Origin: Mycolicibacterium elephantis DSM 44368
GTDB lineage: Bacteria; Actinomycetota; Actinomycetes; Mycobacteriales; Mycobacteriaceae
Direction: 5' to 3'
Assembly (NCBI RefSeq): GCF_004014805.1
Contig: NZ_ATDN01000016.1
Span: 52,932 to 116,931 of the forward strand
Length of the DNA: 64,000 nucleotides
The notes beneath the pieces were generated by a model. The model ran no database searches. It was not told where the DNA came from and saw only the letters and a list, made by a program, of their open reading frames with translations. Each line of letters opens with the position of its first letter. The first letter of the stretch is position 1. Shown in pieces: positions 26,166 through 38,083 of this stretch. The position numbers and the translations under genes were made by a program.

Positions 26166-26935
26166 GTGCGGTCAGCAGAAGAGTTTGAGGCCGCAATGCG
26201 CCTCATCGCATCCGGCGCCAACGCTTCGGCGGTCGCACGTCAACTCGGTATACCGCGTTCTACGGTGCGGGACTGGCGGAACAAACCGCAGATCGCGTCG
26301 AGGCACACGCGCGAAAGCGAATGCGGTGTCGTCCATGACTTCTCAGTCCTACCGCCCGCCGCGTACAGCTATGTGCTGGGTCTATACCTCGGGGACGGGA
26401 ACATCTCACGGACACGTCGAGTATGGCGCCTGCGGATCACCCTCGACAAAAAGTATCCGCCGATTATCAATCGGTGCTGTTACGCCATCGGATTGCTGAT
26501 GCCAGGTCAACGCGCGGGACTCGTGCAGCGTGTCGGATGTGTCGATGTCTACCTTTTCTCTAGACACTGGCCCTGCCTATTTCCTCACACGGTCCGGGCA
26601 AAAAGCATGAGAGGCCGATCAAACTCGCGCCCTGGCAGCAAGCACTCGTCGACCAGGCAACCGAAGAGTTCGTTCTCGGCCTCATCCATTCCGACGGCTG
26701 CCGCGTCGTCGCCAACGATCGCGGGGTACGCAGCATCCGGTACCACTTCACAAACCGATCCGAAGACATTCTGGGACTGTTCACCGCCGCGCTCGACAAG
26801 CTCGATATCCCCTGGACCCGGTCGAGCAGATACATCGTCTCCATTTACCGCAAAGCGGCCACTGCGCGGCTGGATGAGTTCGTCGGGCCGAAGGCCGTCG
26901 CGGTACCGTTGAATGGTGTCCACTACACGGCGTAG
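26166..26935 (+). pseudogene. HTH plus LAGLIDADG-like protein, frameshifted
   Basis: The N-terminus has a resolvase-like HTH (ASAVARQLGIPRSTVRDW) and then YVLGLYLGDGNISR, resembling the first LAGLIDADG-type motif of homing-endonuclease-like proteins common in mycobacteria. After SRHWPCLFP (near 26585) the frame is lost; the expected continuation HGPGKKHERPIK, then VLGLIHSDGCRVV and VGPKA, is read one base off, to a TAG at 26935. One base appears to be missing in the CCTCACAC tract. Without it, the original frame runs to 26912 as an unrelated Ser/Pro-rich tail. Either a true pseudogene or a sequencing indel. Confidence 0.75.
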
Positions 26936-27299
26936 CAGACCGGCGCTCATCGCCCTGGTGATCGTCGGCGCCGCCGGCTGCCTGGCCCTGGCGTGGTGGC
27001 AGTGGACCCGCTTCGAGTCCACGTCCGGCGATTTCCAGAACCTCGGCTACGCGCTGCAGTGGCCGATGTTCGCCGGCTTCCTGGTGTACGCCTACTACAA
27101 GTTCGTCCGCTACGAAGAGGCGCCACCCGAGCAGTCCGGCAACGACGCCGTCACCGAGCTCCCCGCCGGCCTCCTGCCCGAACGCCACACCCCGCCACCG
27201 GACACCGACGCCGATCCCGCATTGCGGGAGTACAACGCCTACCTCGCCGAGCTCGCCGAGAAAGACGCCCAGAAAGACAAGGAACAGCCGACGTCATGA
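26913..27299 (+). CDS. lprD: LprD-like membrane protein
   Basis: A 128-aa protein matching my recollection of M. tuberculosis Rv1343c (LprD): RRSRPALIALVIVGAAGCLA at the N-terminus, then WWQWTRFESTSGDFQNLGYA, and REYNAYLAELAEKDA near the end. The cysteine at 22 sits in a weak lipobox (AAGC), so lipidation is uncertain; a second hydrophobic stretch follows (QWPMFAGFLVYAYYKF). The start overlaps the end of the frameshifted gene upstream by 23 bp. Its stop overlaps the next gene's start. Confidence 0.85.
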   Translation: MVSTTRRSRPALIALVIVGAAGCLALAWWQWTRFESTSGDFQNLGYALQWPMFAGFLVYAYYKFVRYEEAPPEQSGNDAVTELPAGLLPERHTPPPDTDADPALREYNAYLAELAEKDAQKDKEQPTS

Positions 27300-27634
27300 C
27301 CGAAACCCCCGCGCCCACCACCCCCATCGACGCCATCCGCAAGGCGCTCCTGGGCTACCGCGTTCTCGCCTGGACGACCGGTATCTGGCTGATCGCCTTG
27401 TGCTACGAGATGGTGATGAAGTACGTCTACGACGTCGAGGGCCTGAACTGGATCGCGGTCGTCCACGGCTGGGTGTACTTCGTCTATCTGCTCTTCACCG
27501 CCAACCTCGCGGTGAAGGTGCGCTGGCCGATCGCCAAGACCATCGGCGTGCTGCTGGCGGGCACCATTCCGCTCGTCGGGATCATCGTCGAGCAGGTGCA
27601 GACCAAGGAGATCAAGGAACGCTTCGGCTTGTGA
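27296..27634 (+). CDS. DUF3817 membrane protein (Rv1342c-like)
   Basis: A 112-aa protein with three hydrophobic helices: YRVLAWTTGIWLIALCYEM, VHGWVYFVYLLFTANLAV and IGVLLAGTIPLVGIIVEQ. The pattern of an N-terminal helix, HGWxYFVY and PxxxIIVE is that of DUF3817 integral membrane proteins. ATGA overlap with the LprD-like gene shows coupling. Function unknown. The 3' end overlaps the convergent MFS gene by 23 bp. Confidence 0.88.
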   Translation: MTETPAPTTPIDAIRKALLGYRVLAWTTGIWLIALCYEMVMKYVYDVEGLNWIAVVHGWVYFVYLLFTANLAVKVRWPIAKTIGVLLAGTIPLVGIIVEQVQTKEIKERFGL

Positions 27635-29093
27635 CCGGCTCCCGTTCCGGCACGACGCCGTCGTCGGCCCCGCCGACTGTCGCCGGAATCAGCACGGCCA
27701 ATAGCGCGGCCAGCGCAGCCATTCCCGCAGCGATCACCAACGCGATCCGTAGCGCGGCCAGCGACGGATACTCGTGGCCCGCGACCGAGACCGTCGCGCC
27801 TGCGAGCACGGCACCCACCACGGCGCTGGAGATCGAGGTCCCCAGTGACCGCGCGAGCGCGTTGATGCCGTTGGCCGCGGCGGTTTCCGAGATCGGCACA
27901 GCCGCGTTGATCAGCGCGGGCATCGACGCGAACGCGAACCCGACCCCGACACTGACCAGCACGTTGAACAGGGACACCTGCCACGCGCTGCCGATCAGCG
28001 CCAACCCGGCCAGATACGAGCCCGACACGACCAGGCTGCCGATGATCAGCGTGGACTTCGGCCCGCGCGCCGCCGCCACCCGCGATGCGATCGGCGCGGA
28101 GACCATCATCGCCAGCCCGCCGGGCGCCAGCCACAGACCGGCTTGCAGCATGCTCTGGCCCAGCCCGTAGCCCGTCGCGGGCGGCAGCTCGAGGACCTGC
28201 GGTCCGATCAACGACATCGCGAACAACGCGAACCCCACCGCGATCGACGCCATGTTCGTGCTCAGCACCGGACGTTTCAACGTGGTCCGCAGGTCGACGA
28301 TCGGCGCGGCGGTGCGGAACTGCCACAGCGCGAAGAAGCCGAAGACGACGACCGACGTCACGAACATCCCCAGCGTGGTCGCGCTGGTCCAGCCCCAGTC
28401 CCCGCCTTTGGAGATGCCGAGCAGCAGCGTCACCAGCCCGGCGGCCAGCCCGATCGTGCCGAGCGGGTCGAACCGGTCGCTCGACGTCGCGGGAATCCGG
28501 GGCACCAGCACCGCGAACAGCAGGCCGGATGCGACCCCGAGCGCGGCGGCGAACCAGAACAGCGCATGCCAGTCGAACCGGTCGGCGATGATCGCCGACA
28601 GCGGAAGCCCAAGCGCCCCGCCCACCCCGAGCGAGGAACTCATCAACCCCATCGCCGTACCGACCCGGCGCGGCGGGACGGTCGCCCTCAGCACGCTGAT
28701 GCCCAACGGGATGATCGGTATGCCGAAGCCCTGCAACGCGCGGCCGACGATCACGGGGACCAACGCGTTCGTCGTCGCCACGAGCAACGAACCGGCCGTC
28801 AACAGGACCGTGCAGATCAGCAGGATCGGCTTGGGCCCGTACATGTCGCCGAGCCTGCCGAACACCGGCGTCGCCACCGCGGCGGTGAGCAACGTCGCGG
28901 TGATCACCCACGACGCGTTGGTGGCGTTGGTGTGCAGCAGCGCGGGCAGTTCGGGGATGAGCGGGATCACCAGGGTCTGCATCAGCGACACGCTGATGCC
29001 GGCTGCGGCGAGGACCGCGACGATGACGGCCGGATGCCGGGTGCGTGCGCCATCGACGCCGGAAGAAGAGGGGCGGCCACGCACCCCGGGCAT
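27612..29093 (-). CDS. DHA2-family MFS efflux transporter (14 helices)
   Basis: A 493-aa drug:H+ antiporter-type permease. Motif A is GRLGDMYGPKP and the antiporter motif C-like region GLMSSSLGVGGALGLPLSA is visible; about 14 helices. It lies 28 bp downstream of rdgB on the same strand, as the last gene of the conserved operon. It likely exports a small hydrophobic molecule; the substrate cannot be told. I do not recall this gene from the corresponding M. tuberculosis position, so it may be a lineage insertion. Confidence 0.9.
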   Translation of the reverse strand: MPGVRGRPSSSGVDGARTRHPAVIVAVLAAAGISVSLMQTLVIPLIPELPALLHTNATNASWVITATLLTAAVATPVFGRLGDMYGPKPILLICTVLLTAGSLLVATTNALVPVIVGRALQGFGIPIIPLGISVLRATVPPRRVGTAMGLMSSSLGVGGALGLPLSAIIADRFDWHALFWFAAALGVASGLLFAVLVPRIPATSSDRFDPLGTIGLAAGLVTLLLGISKGGDWGWTSATTLGMFVTSVVVFGFFALWQFRTAAPIVDLRTTLKRPVLSTNMASIAVGFALFAMSLIGPQVLELPPATGYGLGQSMLQAGLWLAPGGLAMMVSAPIASRVAAARGPKSTLIIGSLVVSGSYLAGLALIGSAWQVSLFNVLVSVGVGFAFASMPALINAAVPISETAAANGINALARSLGTSISSAVVGAVLAGATVSVAGHEYPSLAALRIALVIAAGMAALAALLAVLIPATVGGADDGVVPEREPVTSRSVP

Positions 29094-29121
29094 GCTACCG
29101 ATTAGATCGGCTATACAAAAT

Positions 29122-29742
29122 TCACGTTCGAGCGGCCAGTTCGCGCAACGCCGGCAGCAGCGCCGTCAACGCCCGCCCGCGGTGCGACACGGCGTCCTTC
29201 TCGGCGGGGCTCAGCTCGGCGGCGGTCCTCGTCGATCCGGCGGGCAGGAACACGGGGTCGTAGCCGAAGCCGCCCTCGCCGCGCGGCTCGCGGGTGATGC
29301 TGCCCGGCCACTCCCCGCGCACGACGACCTCTCCCCCGTCGTGCACCAGTGCGCATGCCGACACGAACGCGGCACCCCGCCGCTCGTCGGGCACGTCGCG
29401 AAGCTGCGCCAGCAGCAACGCCATGTTGGCTCGGTCCTTTTCGGCGGCATCGCCGGCCACGCCCGACCACCGCGCCGACAACACCCCCGGCATCCCGTTG
29501 AGCGCGTCGACTTCCAGCCCGGAGTCGTCGGCGACGGTCGCCAGCCCCGTGGCCCGAAACGCCTGGCGCGCCTTGGCAAGCGCGTTGTCCTCGAACGTCG
29601 CGCCGGTCTCCGGTGCCTCATCGAACGGCGCCACGTCGTCGAGGGACAGCAGCGTCAGCCCCGACACCCCGGCGGCGTCGAGGACGCGGTGCAGCTCGGC
29701 CAGCTTCTTGCGGTTGCGGCTGGCCACCAGCAGCGAGGTCAG
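29122..29742 (-). CDS. rdgB: RdgB/HAM1 non-canonical purine NTP pyrophosphatase
   Basis: A 206-aa enzyme hydrolysing dITP, XTP and ITP to monophosphates to clean the nucleotide pool. [14 protein letters not shown] at the N-terminus is the nucleotide-binding loop; [49 protein letters not shown] and SHRGRAL follow, all intact. No ATG, GTG or TTG occurs in the right place: the only codon fitting the family length is CTG at 29742, which overlaps the rph stop (CTGA). GTG at 29727 would remove the first strand. Confidence 0.92.
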   Translation of the reverse strand: MTSLLVASRNRKKLAELHRVLDAAGVSGLTLLSLDDVAPFDEAPETGATFEDNALAKARQAFRATGLATVADDSGLEVDALNGMPGVLSARWSGVAGDAAEKDRANMALLLAQLRDVPDERRGAAFVSACALVHDGGEVVVRGEWPGSITREPRGEGGFGYDPVFLPAGSTRTAAELSPAEKDAVSHRGRALTALLPALRELAART

Positions 29743-30521
29743 CTTCCGAACGCCTTCTTCGGCGGCTCCGGTGATTCCGGCAGCTCCCCCGGATACGGCA
29801 ATTCCAGTGCCTGGCGCTGGATTTCGAAGATCTGCTCGCAGGCCGCCATCGCGGCGTCGAGCATTTTGTCCAGCGTCGAGCGCGGAAATGTCGCGCCTTC
29901 GCCGGTGCCCTGGATCTCCACGAGCGTCCCGGTGTCGGTGGCGACGACGTTCATGTCGACCTCGGCGCGGGAGTCTTCTGAGTAGGGCAGGTCGACGCGG
30001 ATGCGTCCGTCGACAACGCCGACGCTGACCGCCGCGATCGCACACGACAGCGGCCTGGGGTCAGACAGCTTGCCCGCGGCGGCCAGGTAGGTCACCGCGT
30101 CGGCCAGCGCGACGTAGGCGCCGGTGATCGCCGCGGTGCGGGTGCCGCCGTCGGCCTGCAGCACGTCGCAGTCGATCGCGATGGTGTTCTCCCCCAACGC
30201 GCCCAGGTCGATGCACGCGCGCAGCGACCGGCCGACGAGCCGGCTGATCTCCTGGGTGCGCCCGCCGACTCGGCCCTTGACCGACTCGCGGTCCGAACGC
30301 TGGTGGGTGGCCGCGGGCAGCATCGCGTATTCGGCGGTCAGCCAGCCCTGCCCGGTGCCCTTGCGCCAGCGCGGCACACCTTCGGTGACGCTGGCGGTGC
30401 ACATGACGCGGGTCTCGCCGAACTCGACCAGCACCGACCCGGCGGGATGTGTGGTGAAGCCGCGGGTGATGCGGACCGGCCGCAGTTCGTCGTCGCGCCG
30501 ACCGTCTTCTCGTGTGGACAC
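29739..30521 (-). CDS. rph: Ribonuclease PH
   Basis: A 260-aa phosphate-dependent 3'-5' exoribonuclease trimming tRNA 3' ends. [27 protein letters not shown], the RSDRES-like [20 protein letters not shown] phosphate-binding region, [17 protein letters not shown] and [10 protein letters not shown] are conserved. Starts with GTG at 30521. Immediately followed by rdgB, a conserved pairing. Confidence 0.95.
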   Translation of the reverse strand: MSTREDGRRDDELRPVRITRGFTTHPAGSVLVEFGETRVMCTASVTEGVPRWRKGTGQGWLTAEYAMLPAATHQRSDRESVKGRVGGRTQEISRLVGRSLRACIDLGALGENTIAIDCDVLQADGGTRTAAITGAYVALADAVTYLAAAGKLSDPRPLSCAIAAVSVGVVDGRIRVDLPYSEDSRAEVDMNVVATDTGTLVEIQGTGEGATFPRSTLDKMLDAAMAACEQIFEIQRQALELPYPGELPESPEPPKKAFGS

Positions 30522-30554
30522 GGGCCAACCCTATCGGGTGGGTCCGTCATCGCC

Positions 30555-30617
30555 GAGATCGACGTTTTGTCGCGTACTTCTCGCACTGTGGCGCCCAAAT
30601 GTCCGTTTGGGCGAAAA
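30555..30617 (+). repeat. 63-bp intergenic repeat, copy A
   Basis: Begins GAGATCGACG, has CTCGCACT in the middle and ends with hairpin CGCCCAAATGTCCGTTTGGG then CG (30592-30613, perfect 8-bp stem). It aligns without gaps to copies at 40172-40234 and 50625-50687 (49 of 63 identical to copy B). It lies 3 bp after the stop of the minus-strand MBL hydrolase gene, antisense to it. Confidence 0.8.
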
Positions 30618-30620
30618 AGC

Positions 30621-31394
30621 TCACTTGCGGGGGACGTCGAATGACTCGCCGCACACCACGGCGTGCACCGGCCCGTGGAACTCCGCCTTCGCCTCGCTGA
30701 TGACGTCCTCGCGCGACGTCCACGGCGGTATGTGGGTCAGCAACAGTTCGCCGACGCCGGCGCGGGCGGCCGCCCGGCCCGCCTCGGTGCCCGACAGGTG
30801 CAGGTTCGGCGGCCGGTCCGGAGAATGCGTCCACGACGCCTCGCACAGGAACACGTCGGCGTCGCGGGCCAGGTCGATGACCGCGTCACAGTAGCCGGTG
30901 TCGCCGCTGTAGACGAACGTCGCACCGGACGGATCGGTGAAGCGCAGACCGTACGACTCGGTCGGGTGGCAAACGAGCTTCGGCACCACGGTCAGCGAAC
31001 CGATGGTCACCGGTTGGTCGTGCACCCAGTGACGCACCTCGAAAACATCGGAGAAGTCGTCGATCTCCCCGCCCTCGGGTGAGGACGCGGCGCCCAGCCG
31101 CGCCCACGTGTTCGCCGGGCCGTACAGCACACCGGGTTCCTGGGCCGGTGCCGGGTGATAACGCCGCCACACGAACAAGCCGGGAAGATCGAGGCAATGG
31201 TCGGCGTGCAGATGCGAAAGCAACACATGCACATCGTTGGGATCGGCATAGCGCTGCAGCGCGCCCAGTACGCCGCCCCCAAAATCGACGACCAATGGCG
31301 GAGTATCCGGCGCGGAGATCAGGTATCCAGAGGCTGGCGAATCAGGCCCGACGACGCTGCCGGAGCAACCGAGTACGGTGATTCGCACACCCAC
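30621..31394 (-). CDS. MBL-fold hydrolase, Rv1339-like (cyclic-nucleotide phosphodiesterase candidate)
   Basis: A 257-aa metallo-beta-lactamase-fold protein with HLHADHCLD (HxHxDH), SGDTGYCD and a terminal LTHIPPW. It corresponds by sequence and position to M. tuberculosis Rv1339, reported as an atypical class II cyclic-AMP phosphodiesterase; older annotations say RNase Z/arylsulfatase. Two GTG starts are possible (31394 and 31388); neither has a strong Shine-Dalgarno. With two adenylate cyclases in the window it could close a cAMP synthesis/breakdown loop. Confidence 0.88.
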   Translation of the reverse strand: MGVRITVLGCSGSVVGPDSPASGYLISAPDTPPLVVDFGGGVLGALQRYADPNDVHVLLSHLHADHCLDLPGLFVWRRYHPAPAQEPGVLYGPANTWARLGAASSPEGGEIDDFSDVFEVRHWVHDQPVTIGSLTVVPKLVCHPTESYGLRFTDPSGATFVYSGDTGYCDAVIDLARDADVFLCEASWTHSPDRPPNLHLSGTEAGRAAARAGVGELLLTHIPPWTSREDVISEAKAEFHGPVHAVVCGESFDVPRK

Positions 31395-31461
31395 TAGCTT
31401 GCCATGCCCGACACCGGTGTGACGAAGACATTGCCCGTTTGCAACCCTTTCTTGCGCTAAA

Positions 31462-32306
31462 TCACTTCCGGGCGCCGACGTGACGTTGCACAGGTCGAAC
31501 ACCGTCAAGCGACGGACCGAGGAACCGGGCGGCGAGTGTGGTGAACGACTCAGGATCACCGGTCGCCTCGAAGACCCGCTGTGCACCACGGGCGCCCGGA
31601 TCCTCCGGGTGCGGCCGCAGCAAATCGAGTTCGGTGAGCACCCGCAGCAAGTCCTTGGCGGTCTCCTCCGCGCTGGACACCAGGGTCACGTGCTCGCCCA
31701 TCGCCAACTGGATCAGGCCCGACAGCATCGGATAGTGGGTGCAGCCCAGGACCAGGGTGTCGACCTCGGCGCGCTGCAGCGGTTCCAGATAACCCTCGGC
31801 CAGGCCGAGTACCTGACGTCCGCTGGTCACTCCCCGCTCGACGAAATCCACGAACCGCGGGCACGCCACCGCGTGCACCTCGGTGTCGCGCGCGGCGCCG
31901 AAAGCGTCTTGATACGCCCCCGACGCGATGGTGGCCTGCGTACCGATGACGCCGATGCGACCGTTGCGGGTCGCGGCCACCGCGCGTCGCACAGCGGGCA
32001 GGATCACCTCAACGACGGGCACCGGAGCGTAGCGTTCCCTGGCGTCACGCAGGCACGCCGACGACGCCGAGTTGCAGGCGATCACCAACGCCTTGACTCC
32101 CCGCGACACCAGATCGTCGCCGATGGCCAACGCGTGCGCGCGGATCTGCGGAATGGTCAGCGGACCGTACGGCCCGTTGGCGGTGTCGCCGACGTAGATG
32201 ATGTCCTCGTCGGGCAGCTGGTCGATGATCGCGCGGGCGACCGTCAACCCGCCGACCCCCGAGTCGAAGATGCCGACAGGGAGCGCCGCGCGTTCCGCCG
32301 GTGCCG

Positions 32307-32310
<4 letters not shown>
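31462..32310 (-). CDS. murI: Glutamate racemase
   Basis: A 282-aa cofactor-independent racemase making D-glutamate for peptidoglycan. Both catalytic cysteines are present: C79 in ACNSASS and C190 in [21 protein letters not shown] is the N-terminal signature. GTG start at 32310 overlaps the rhomboid gene's stop by four bases. Confidence 0.96.
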
Positions 32311-34238
<1,928 letters not shown>

Positions 34239-34242
<4 letters not shown>

Positions 34243-34664
34243 GGATGCTCCTCATAATGCTCGACGATCTTGACGGGTTCTTCGGTGACGACACCATCGA
34301 CGATGCGGTAGCTGCGCAGCTCGTGCTCGTCGGGGTCGCGGGTCGACACCAGCACGTAGTGGGCGTCGGGTTCGAAAGCGAGAGAGATGTCGGTGCGGCT
34401 GGGATACGCCTCGGTCGCGGTGTGCGAGTGGTAGATGACGATGGGCGCCTCACCGGCCTCCTCCATCGCCCGCCACACCTTCAGCTGCTCCATCGAGTCG
34501 AAGCGGTAGAAGGTCGGGGACCGTTCGGCGTTGACCATGGCGATGAACCGCTCCGGCCGATCGGAGCCCTCGGGCCCGGCGATGATCCCGCACGCCTCGT
34601 CGGGATGGTCGGCGCGGGCGTGCGCGACCATGGCGTCCACCAGGTCGGCCCGAATCACCAGCAC
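34239..34664 (-). CDS. mec: Mec, JAMM-family CysO-cysteine peptidase
   Basis: A 141-aa zinc peptidase that releases cysteine from the CysO-cysteine adduct. The JAMM motif HSHTATEAYPSRTD supplies two His and one Asp, and the N-terminal acid is in HPDEACGI. Start GTG at 34664 is spaced correctly from AAAGGGAG; the GTG at 34670 is too close. With cysM and cysO it forms a complete alternative cysteine pathway. Confidence 0.93.
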
Positions 34665-34746
34665 AGTCACTCCCTTTCTGCCGCAAAACTGTATTCCAGC
34701 AGCGAAACGCCGAGTGAAGCGCTGCGGGAATGCCGGTGCGGCGCTG

Positions 34747-35769
34747 TCACCCGAACGCTCCGGGCAACAGGTCCCGGTACGTCGGTATTCCAGCCACCGA
34801 CTCCGCTGCCAGCACACCGACCAGCACCGCCCGCGCCAAAACGTCCGCGGCGGCCGCGCCGATCCCGGTGAGCAGCGGTGTCTCCGGCGACATCGACGCC
34901 GGGGTTTCCGGGTCGAGCGGCACCTCGACGGCGCCGGTGGCCAGCGTGAACACCGTATCGCCATCCAACGGGGTGTGGCACGGCCGGATGGTGCGGGCCA
35001 GCCCGTCGTGCGCGGCGACGGCGACGCGTCCGCATCCCGCCTTGCTCAGCACCGCGTCGGTGGCCACGACGGCAACCGTGGTGTTGAGCGGGCTGAACTC
35101 GGTGTGCCGGTCGGCGTAGGCCGCGATCTGGTCGGCCGGCGGCGCCACCAGGCCCAGCGCCTCGATGTCCTCGGCTTGCCACGGCAGCCCGGTCGCGGGG
35201 TCCACCACGTCTCCGGCCGAGTTGACCACCACCACCGCCCCGACCGTCACGCCCGACTCCAGCGTCGTCGACGCCGTGCCGACGCCGCCCTTGAGGACGC
35301 CCGCCCGCGCGCCGGTGCCCGCGCCGACGGTACCGAGGGCCACCTCGGTGCCGGCGCTGCGGGCGGCGGTGTAGCCGAACTCCGCCGTCGGCCGGCACGC
35401 CCAGCCGCCGACGGGCAGGTCGAAGACCACCGCGGCGGGCACGATGGGCACCACCCCGCCCTCCAGCGCCACCCCGCGGCCCTGTTCTTCGAGAAACCGC
35501 ATCACGCCGTCGGCGGCGGCGAGCCCGAACGCGCTGCCACCCGACAACACCACCGCGTCGACGTGGCGCACCGAGTTGCTCGGGTGAAGCAGGTCGGTCT
35601 CGCGGGTGCCGGGCGCACCGCCGCGTCCGTCGACGGCGCCGACGGTGCCCGGCGGCGCCAGCACCACCGTGGTGCCGCTGGCCCACCCCGACCCGAGCGT
35701 GGCGTCGGCGTCGACGCGGTGGTGTTGTCCGACCAGGATGCCGGCGACGTCGGTGATGGAACCCGTCAC
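34747..35769 (-). CDS. P1-family (DmpA-like) self-processing aminopeptidase
   Basis: A 340-aa Ntn-fold protein of the DmpA/OAT group (Rv1333-like). GGSAFGLAAADGVMRFLEE and GVGTASTTLESGVTVGA are typical. The probable autoprocessing site is in SPLNTTVAVVATDA, where a Thr would become the N-terminal nucleophile. Substrate probably a small beta- or D-peptide. GTG start at 35769. Confidence 0.88.
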   Translation of the reverse strand: MTGSITDVAGILVGQHHRVDADATLGSGWASGTTVVLAPPGTVGAVDGRGGAPGTRETDLLHPSNSVRHVDAVVLSGGSAFGLAAADGVMRFLEEQGRGVALEGGVVPIVPAAVVFDLPVGGWACRPTAEFGYTAARSAGTEVALGTVGAGTGARAGVLKGGVGTASTTLESGVTVGAVVVVNSAGDVVDPATGLPWQAEDIEALGLVAPPADQIAAYADRHTEFSPLNTTVAVVATDAVLSKAGCGRVAVAAHDGLARTIRPCHTPLDGDTVFTLATGAVEVPLDPETPASMSPETPLLTGIGAAAADVLARAVLVGVLAAESVAGIPTYRDLLPGAFG

Positions 35770-35806
35770 TGTGTTCTCTTTTCGCGAGTGTGTCCGCACG
35801 CGCCGA

Positions 35807-36391
35807 TCAACGCGACTTGCCCATGAGCCCGAGCACCAGATACTCCTGCAGCACAGTCAGCCACTGGTACACGTCGAGGTGCCCGGCCAGCGGGTGGTCG
35901 GCGGGCAACGCGTCCGGTCCGCCCGCCTCGACCCCCAGCATGGTGCCCAGCGCCAGCCGCATGTCGTTGACCGCCGCGACCCAGGCGTGCGCGTCGTCCT
36001 CACGCAGCTCGAACTTGCCGCCATCGCGCGGCAGAGTGTCCAGAAGCTGCTGTGCCGCTTGCAGTTTCGCGTCGATGATCGCGGGCTCGTGCAGGCTGCG
36101 CAACGCGCTGTTGAGCGACTCAGCCGTGCCCGAACCGGCGGGATGATCGGTCTGGGCGCGGTAGAAGTCGGGCAGCAGGCGTTTCATCGTCTCGTCCTGC
36201 GGCGGCGCCGAGTTTCCGGTGCGCATCCCGGTGATCTGTTCGAGTTCGTCTGCGGGAGCAGAGGATTGGCGCTCGTCGAGCATGCCGATCATCGAGGTGG
36301 CCAGGCTGTGCAGCAGGGCGGCCTCGTGCGAGGCCAGCGCCGAGCGGAAGCGCGGGCCGTCGGGAGTCTCGACCCGCTTCCATTTACGCAC
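35807..36391 (-). CDS. DUF2017 protein (Rv1332-like)
   Basis: A 194-aa mainly helical soluble protein. It begins VRKWKRVETPDGPRFRSALA and has LNDMRLALGT-like and YQWLTVLQEYLV segments typical of actinobacterial DUF2017, always encoded beside clpS. It has been called a transcriptional regulator but no DNA-binding motif is visible. GTG at 36391 is seven bases after the clpS stop, so it may act with ClpS in selecting substrates. Confidence 0.85.
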   Translation of the reverse strand: MRKWKRVETPDGPRFRSALASHEAALLHSLATSMIGMLDERQSSAPADELEQITGMRTGNSAPPQDETMKRLLPDFYRAQTDHPAGSGTAESLNSALRSLHEPAIIDAKLQAAQQLLDTLPRDGGKFELREDDAHAWVAAVNDMRLALGTMLGVEAGGPDALPADHPLAGHLDVYQWLTVLQEYLVLGLMGKSR

Positions 36392-36398
36392 TGTTCTG

Positions 36399-36701
36399 TC
36401 AGCGGTCCTGCTGCAGGGTCGCCCACAAGCCGGCGGCATGGAGTCTGGACACATCGGCCTCCATCGCCTCACGACTGCCCGCCGACACCACGGCCTTGCC
36501 TTCGTTGTGCACCTGCAACATGAGTTTGGTCGCGTGCGGCTCGCTGTATCCGAACAGCTTCTGGAAGACGTACGTCACGTAGGTCATCAAGTTGACCGGG
36601 TCATCCCAGACGATGGTCACCCACGGGACATCCGTCGCCTCGTAGGTGGCGACATCACGTTCCTCGCGGGTCCCCGGTCGGGCTTTGGCCGGCGTCACCA
36701 T
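36399..36701 (-). CDS. clpS: ClpS adaptor for N-degron proteolysis
   Basis: A 100-aa protein. The core [20 protein letters not shown] carries the acidic/Asn residues that bind the N-terminal amino group, and VHNEGKAVV completes the pocket. It hands N-degron proteins to ClpC/ClpP. First gene of the long minus-strand operon, divergent from pncB with 54 bp between. Confidence 0.95.
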   Translation of the reverse strand: MVTPAKARPGTREERDVATYEATDVPWVTIVWDDPVNLMTYVTYVFQKLFGYSEPHATKLMLQVHNEGKAVVSAGSREAMEADVSRLHAAGLWATLQQDR

Positions 36702-36755
36702 GCGTTTAAGGATAGCCGGGGCATATGGGCGGCTTGGAACTACTACGGTTGCGGT

Positions 36756-38075
36756 GTGGTCTCGACGTCCACGGGGATGTCCCTGGCTTTGCTCACCGAC
36801 AAGTACGAGCTGACCATGCTCGCGGCGGCCCTGCGCGACGGTACCGCTCACCGCCGCACGACGTTCGAGGTCTTCGCCCGGCGTCTGCCCGACGGCCGCC
36901 GGTACGGCGTGGTCGCCGGTACGGCACGGTTCATTGATGCGTTGGCACAGTTCACCTTCGACGACGAGGCCCTCTCGCTGCTCTCGGAGTTCTGCGACCG
37001 TGAGACGCTGGCCTACCTCGCCGACTACCGGTTCAGCGGCGACGTCGACGGATACGGCGAAGGGGAGCTGTATTTCCCGGGCTCGCCGGTGTTGTCGGTA
37101 CACGGCACCTTCGGCGAATGCGTCGTGTTGGAAACCCTGGCGCTGTCGATCCTCAACCACGACAGCGCGATCGCGTCGGCGGCCGCTCGCATGGTGTCGG
37201 CGGCCGAGGGGCGCGCGCTGATCGAGATGGGCTCGCGGCGCACGCACGAACGGGCCGCCGTCTCCGCCGCGCGGGCCGCCTACCTCGCCGGGTTCAGCGC
37301 CTCCTCCAACCTCGAGGCGCAGCGGGTCTACGGCGTCCCGGCGGCGGGCACCAGCGCCCACGCGTTCACGCTGCTGTACTCCACCGCGGACGGCCCGAAC
37401 GAGAAGGCGGCGTTCAAGGCACAGGTCGAGGCGCTCGGCACAGGCACCACGCTGCTGGTCGACACCTACGACATCTCCGCCGGCGTGGCCAACGCCGTCG
37501 AGGTGGCCGGTCCGGACCTCGGCGCGGTGCGCATCGACTCCGGCGACCTCGGTGTGCTGGCCCGTCAGGTCCGCGACCAACTGGACCGGCTGGGCGCGCA
37601 CCGGACCCGCATCGTGGTCTCGGGCGATCTGGACGAGTTCGGCATCGCCGCGCTGCGCGCCGAACCCGTCGACATCTTCGGCGTCGGCACCGCGCTGGTC
37701 ACGGGCTCGGGCGCCCCCACCGCCGGCATGGTGTACAAGCTGGTCGAGGTCGACGGCATGCCGGTGGAGAAGCGCAGCAGCCACAAGGAATCCCACGGCG
37801 GCCGCAAGCAGGCCACCCGGCTGGCCAAGACCACCGGCACCATGGTCGAGGAGGTCGTCCACCCGTACGGAGAGCCGCCCGCGAGCCAGCGCGGACTGCT
37901 CGAGCGACCGCTCACCGAGACGCTGGTGCGTGGCGGCGAACCGGTCGGCGACCTCAGCCTGGAAACCGCGCGCGAACGGGTCCGCGCCGGACTGAAATGC
38001 TTGCCGTGGCACGGCCTGGCCCTCTCCCGCGGCGAGCCGGCGATCCCGACCCGCATGGTCGCGCGGGCAACCTAG
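36756..38075 (+). CDS. pncB: Nicotinate phosphoribosyltransferase
   Basis: A 439-aa NAD-salvage enzyme. [18 protein letters not shown] at the N-terminus, [11 protein letters not shown] with the catalytic His, [18 protein letters not shown] and [10 protein letters not shown] (PRPP site) are conserved. The start could be GTG 36756 or ATG 36777; neither has a clear Shine-Dalgarno and the conserved region starts just after both. dinG follows within 10 bp. Confidence 0.93.
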   Translation: MVSTSTGMSLALLTDKYELTMLAAALRDGTAHRRTTFEVFARRLPDGRRYGVVAGTARFIDALAQFTFDDEALSLLSEFCDRETLAYLADYRFSGDVDGYGEGELYFPGSPVLSVHGTFGECVVLETLALSILNHDSAIASAAARMVSAAEGRALIEMGSRRTHERAAVSAARAAYLAGFSASSNLEAQRVYGVPAAGTSAHAFTLLYSTADGPNEKAAFKAQVEALGTGTTLLVDTYDISAGVANAVEVAGPDLGAVRIDSGDLGVLARQVRDQLDRLGAHRTRIVVSGDLDEFGIAALRAEPVDIFGVGTALVTGSGAPTAGMVYKLVEVDGMPVEKRSSHKESHGGRKQATRLAKTTGTMVEEVVHPYGEPPASQRGLLERPLTETLVRGGEPVGDLSLETARERVRAGLKCLPWHGLALSRGEPAIPTRMVARAT

Positions 38076-38083
38076 GAGGCACC

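Noticed and set aside
25989..26935. Integrated mobile element at tRNA-Leu
   Set aside because: No integrase, no duplicated tRNA 3' end, and the genes beyond are the conserved chromosomal block. Only the HTH/endonuclease-like gene is suspicious.
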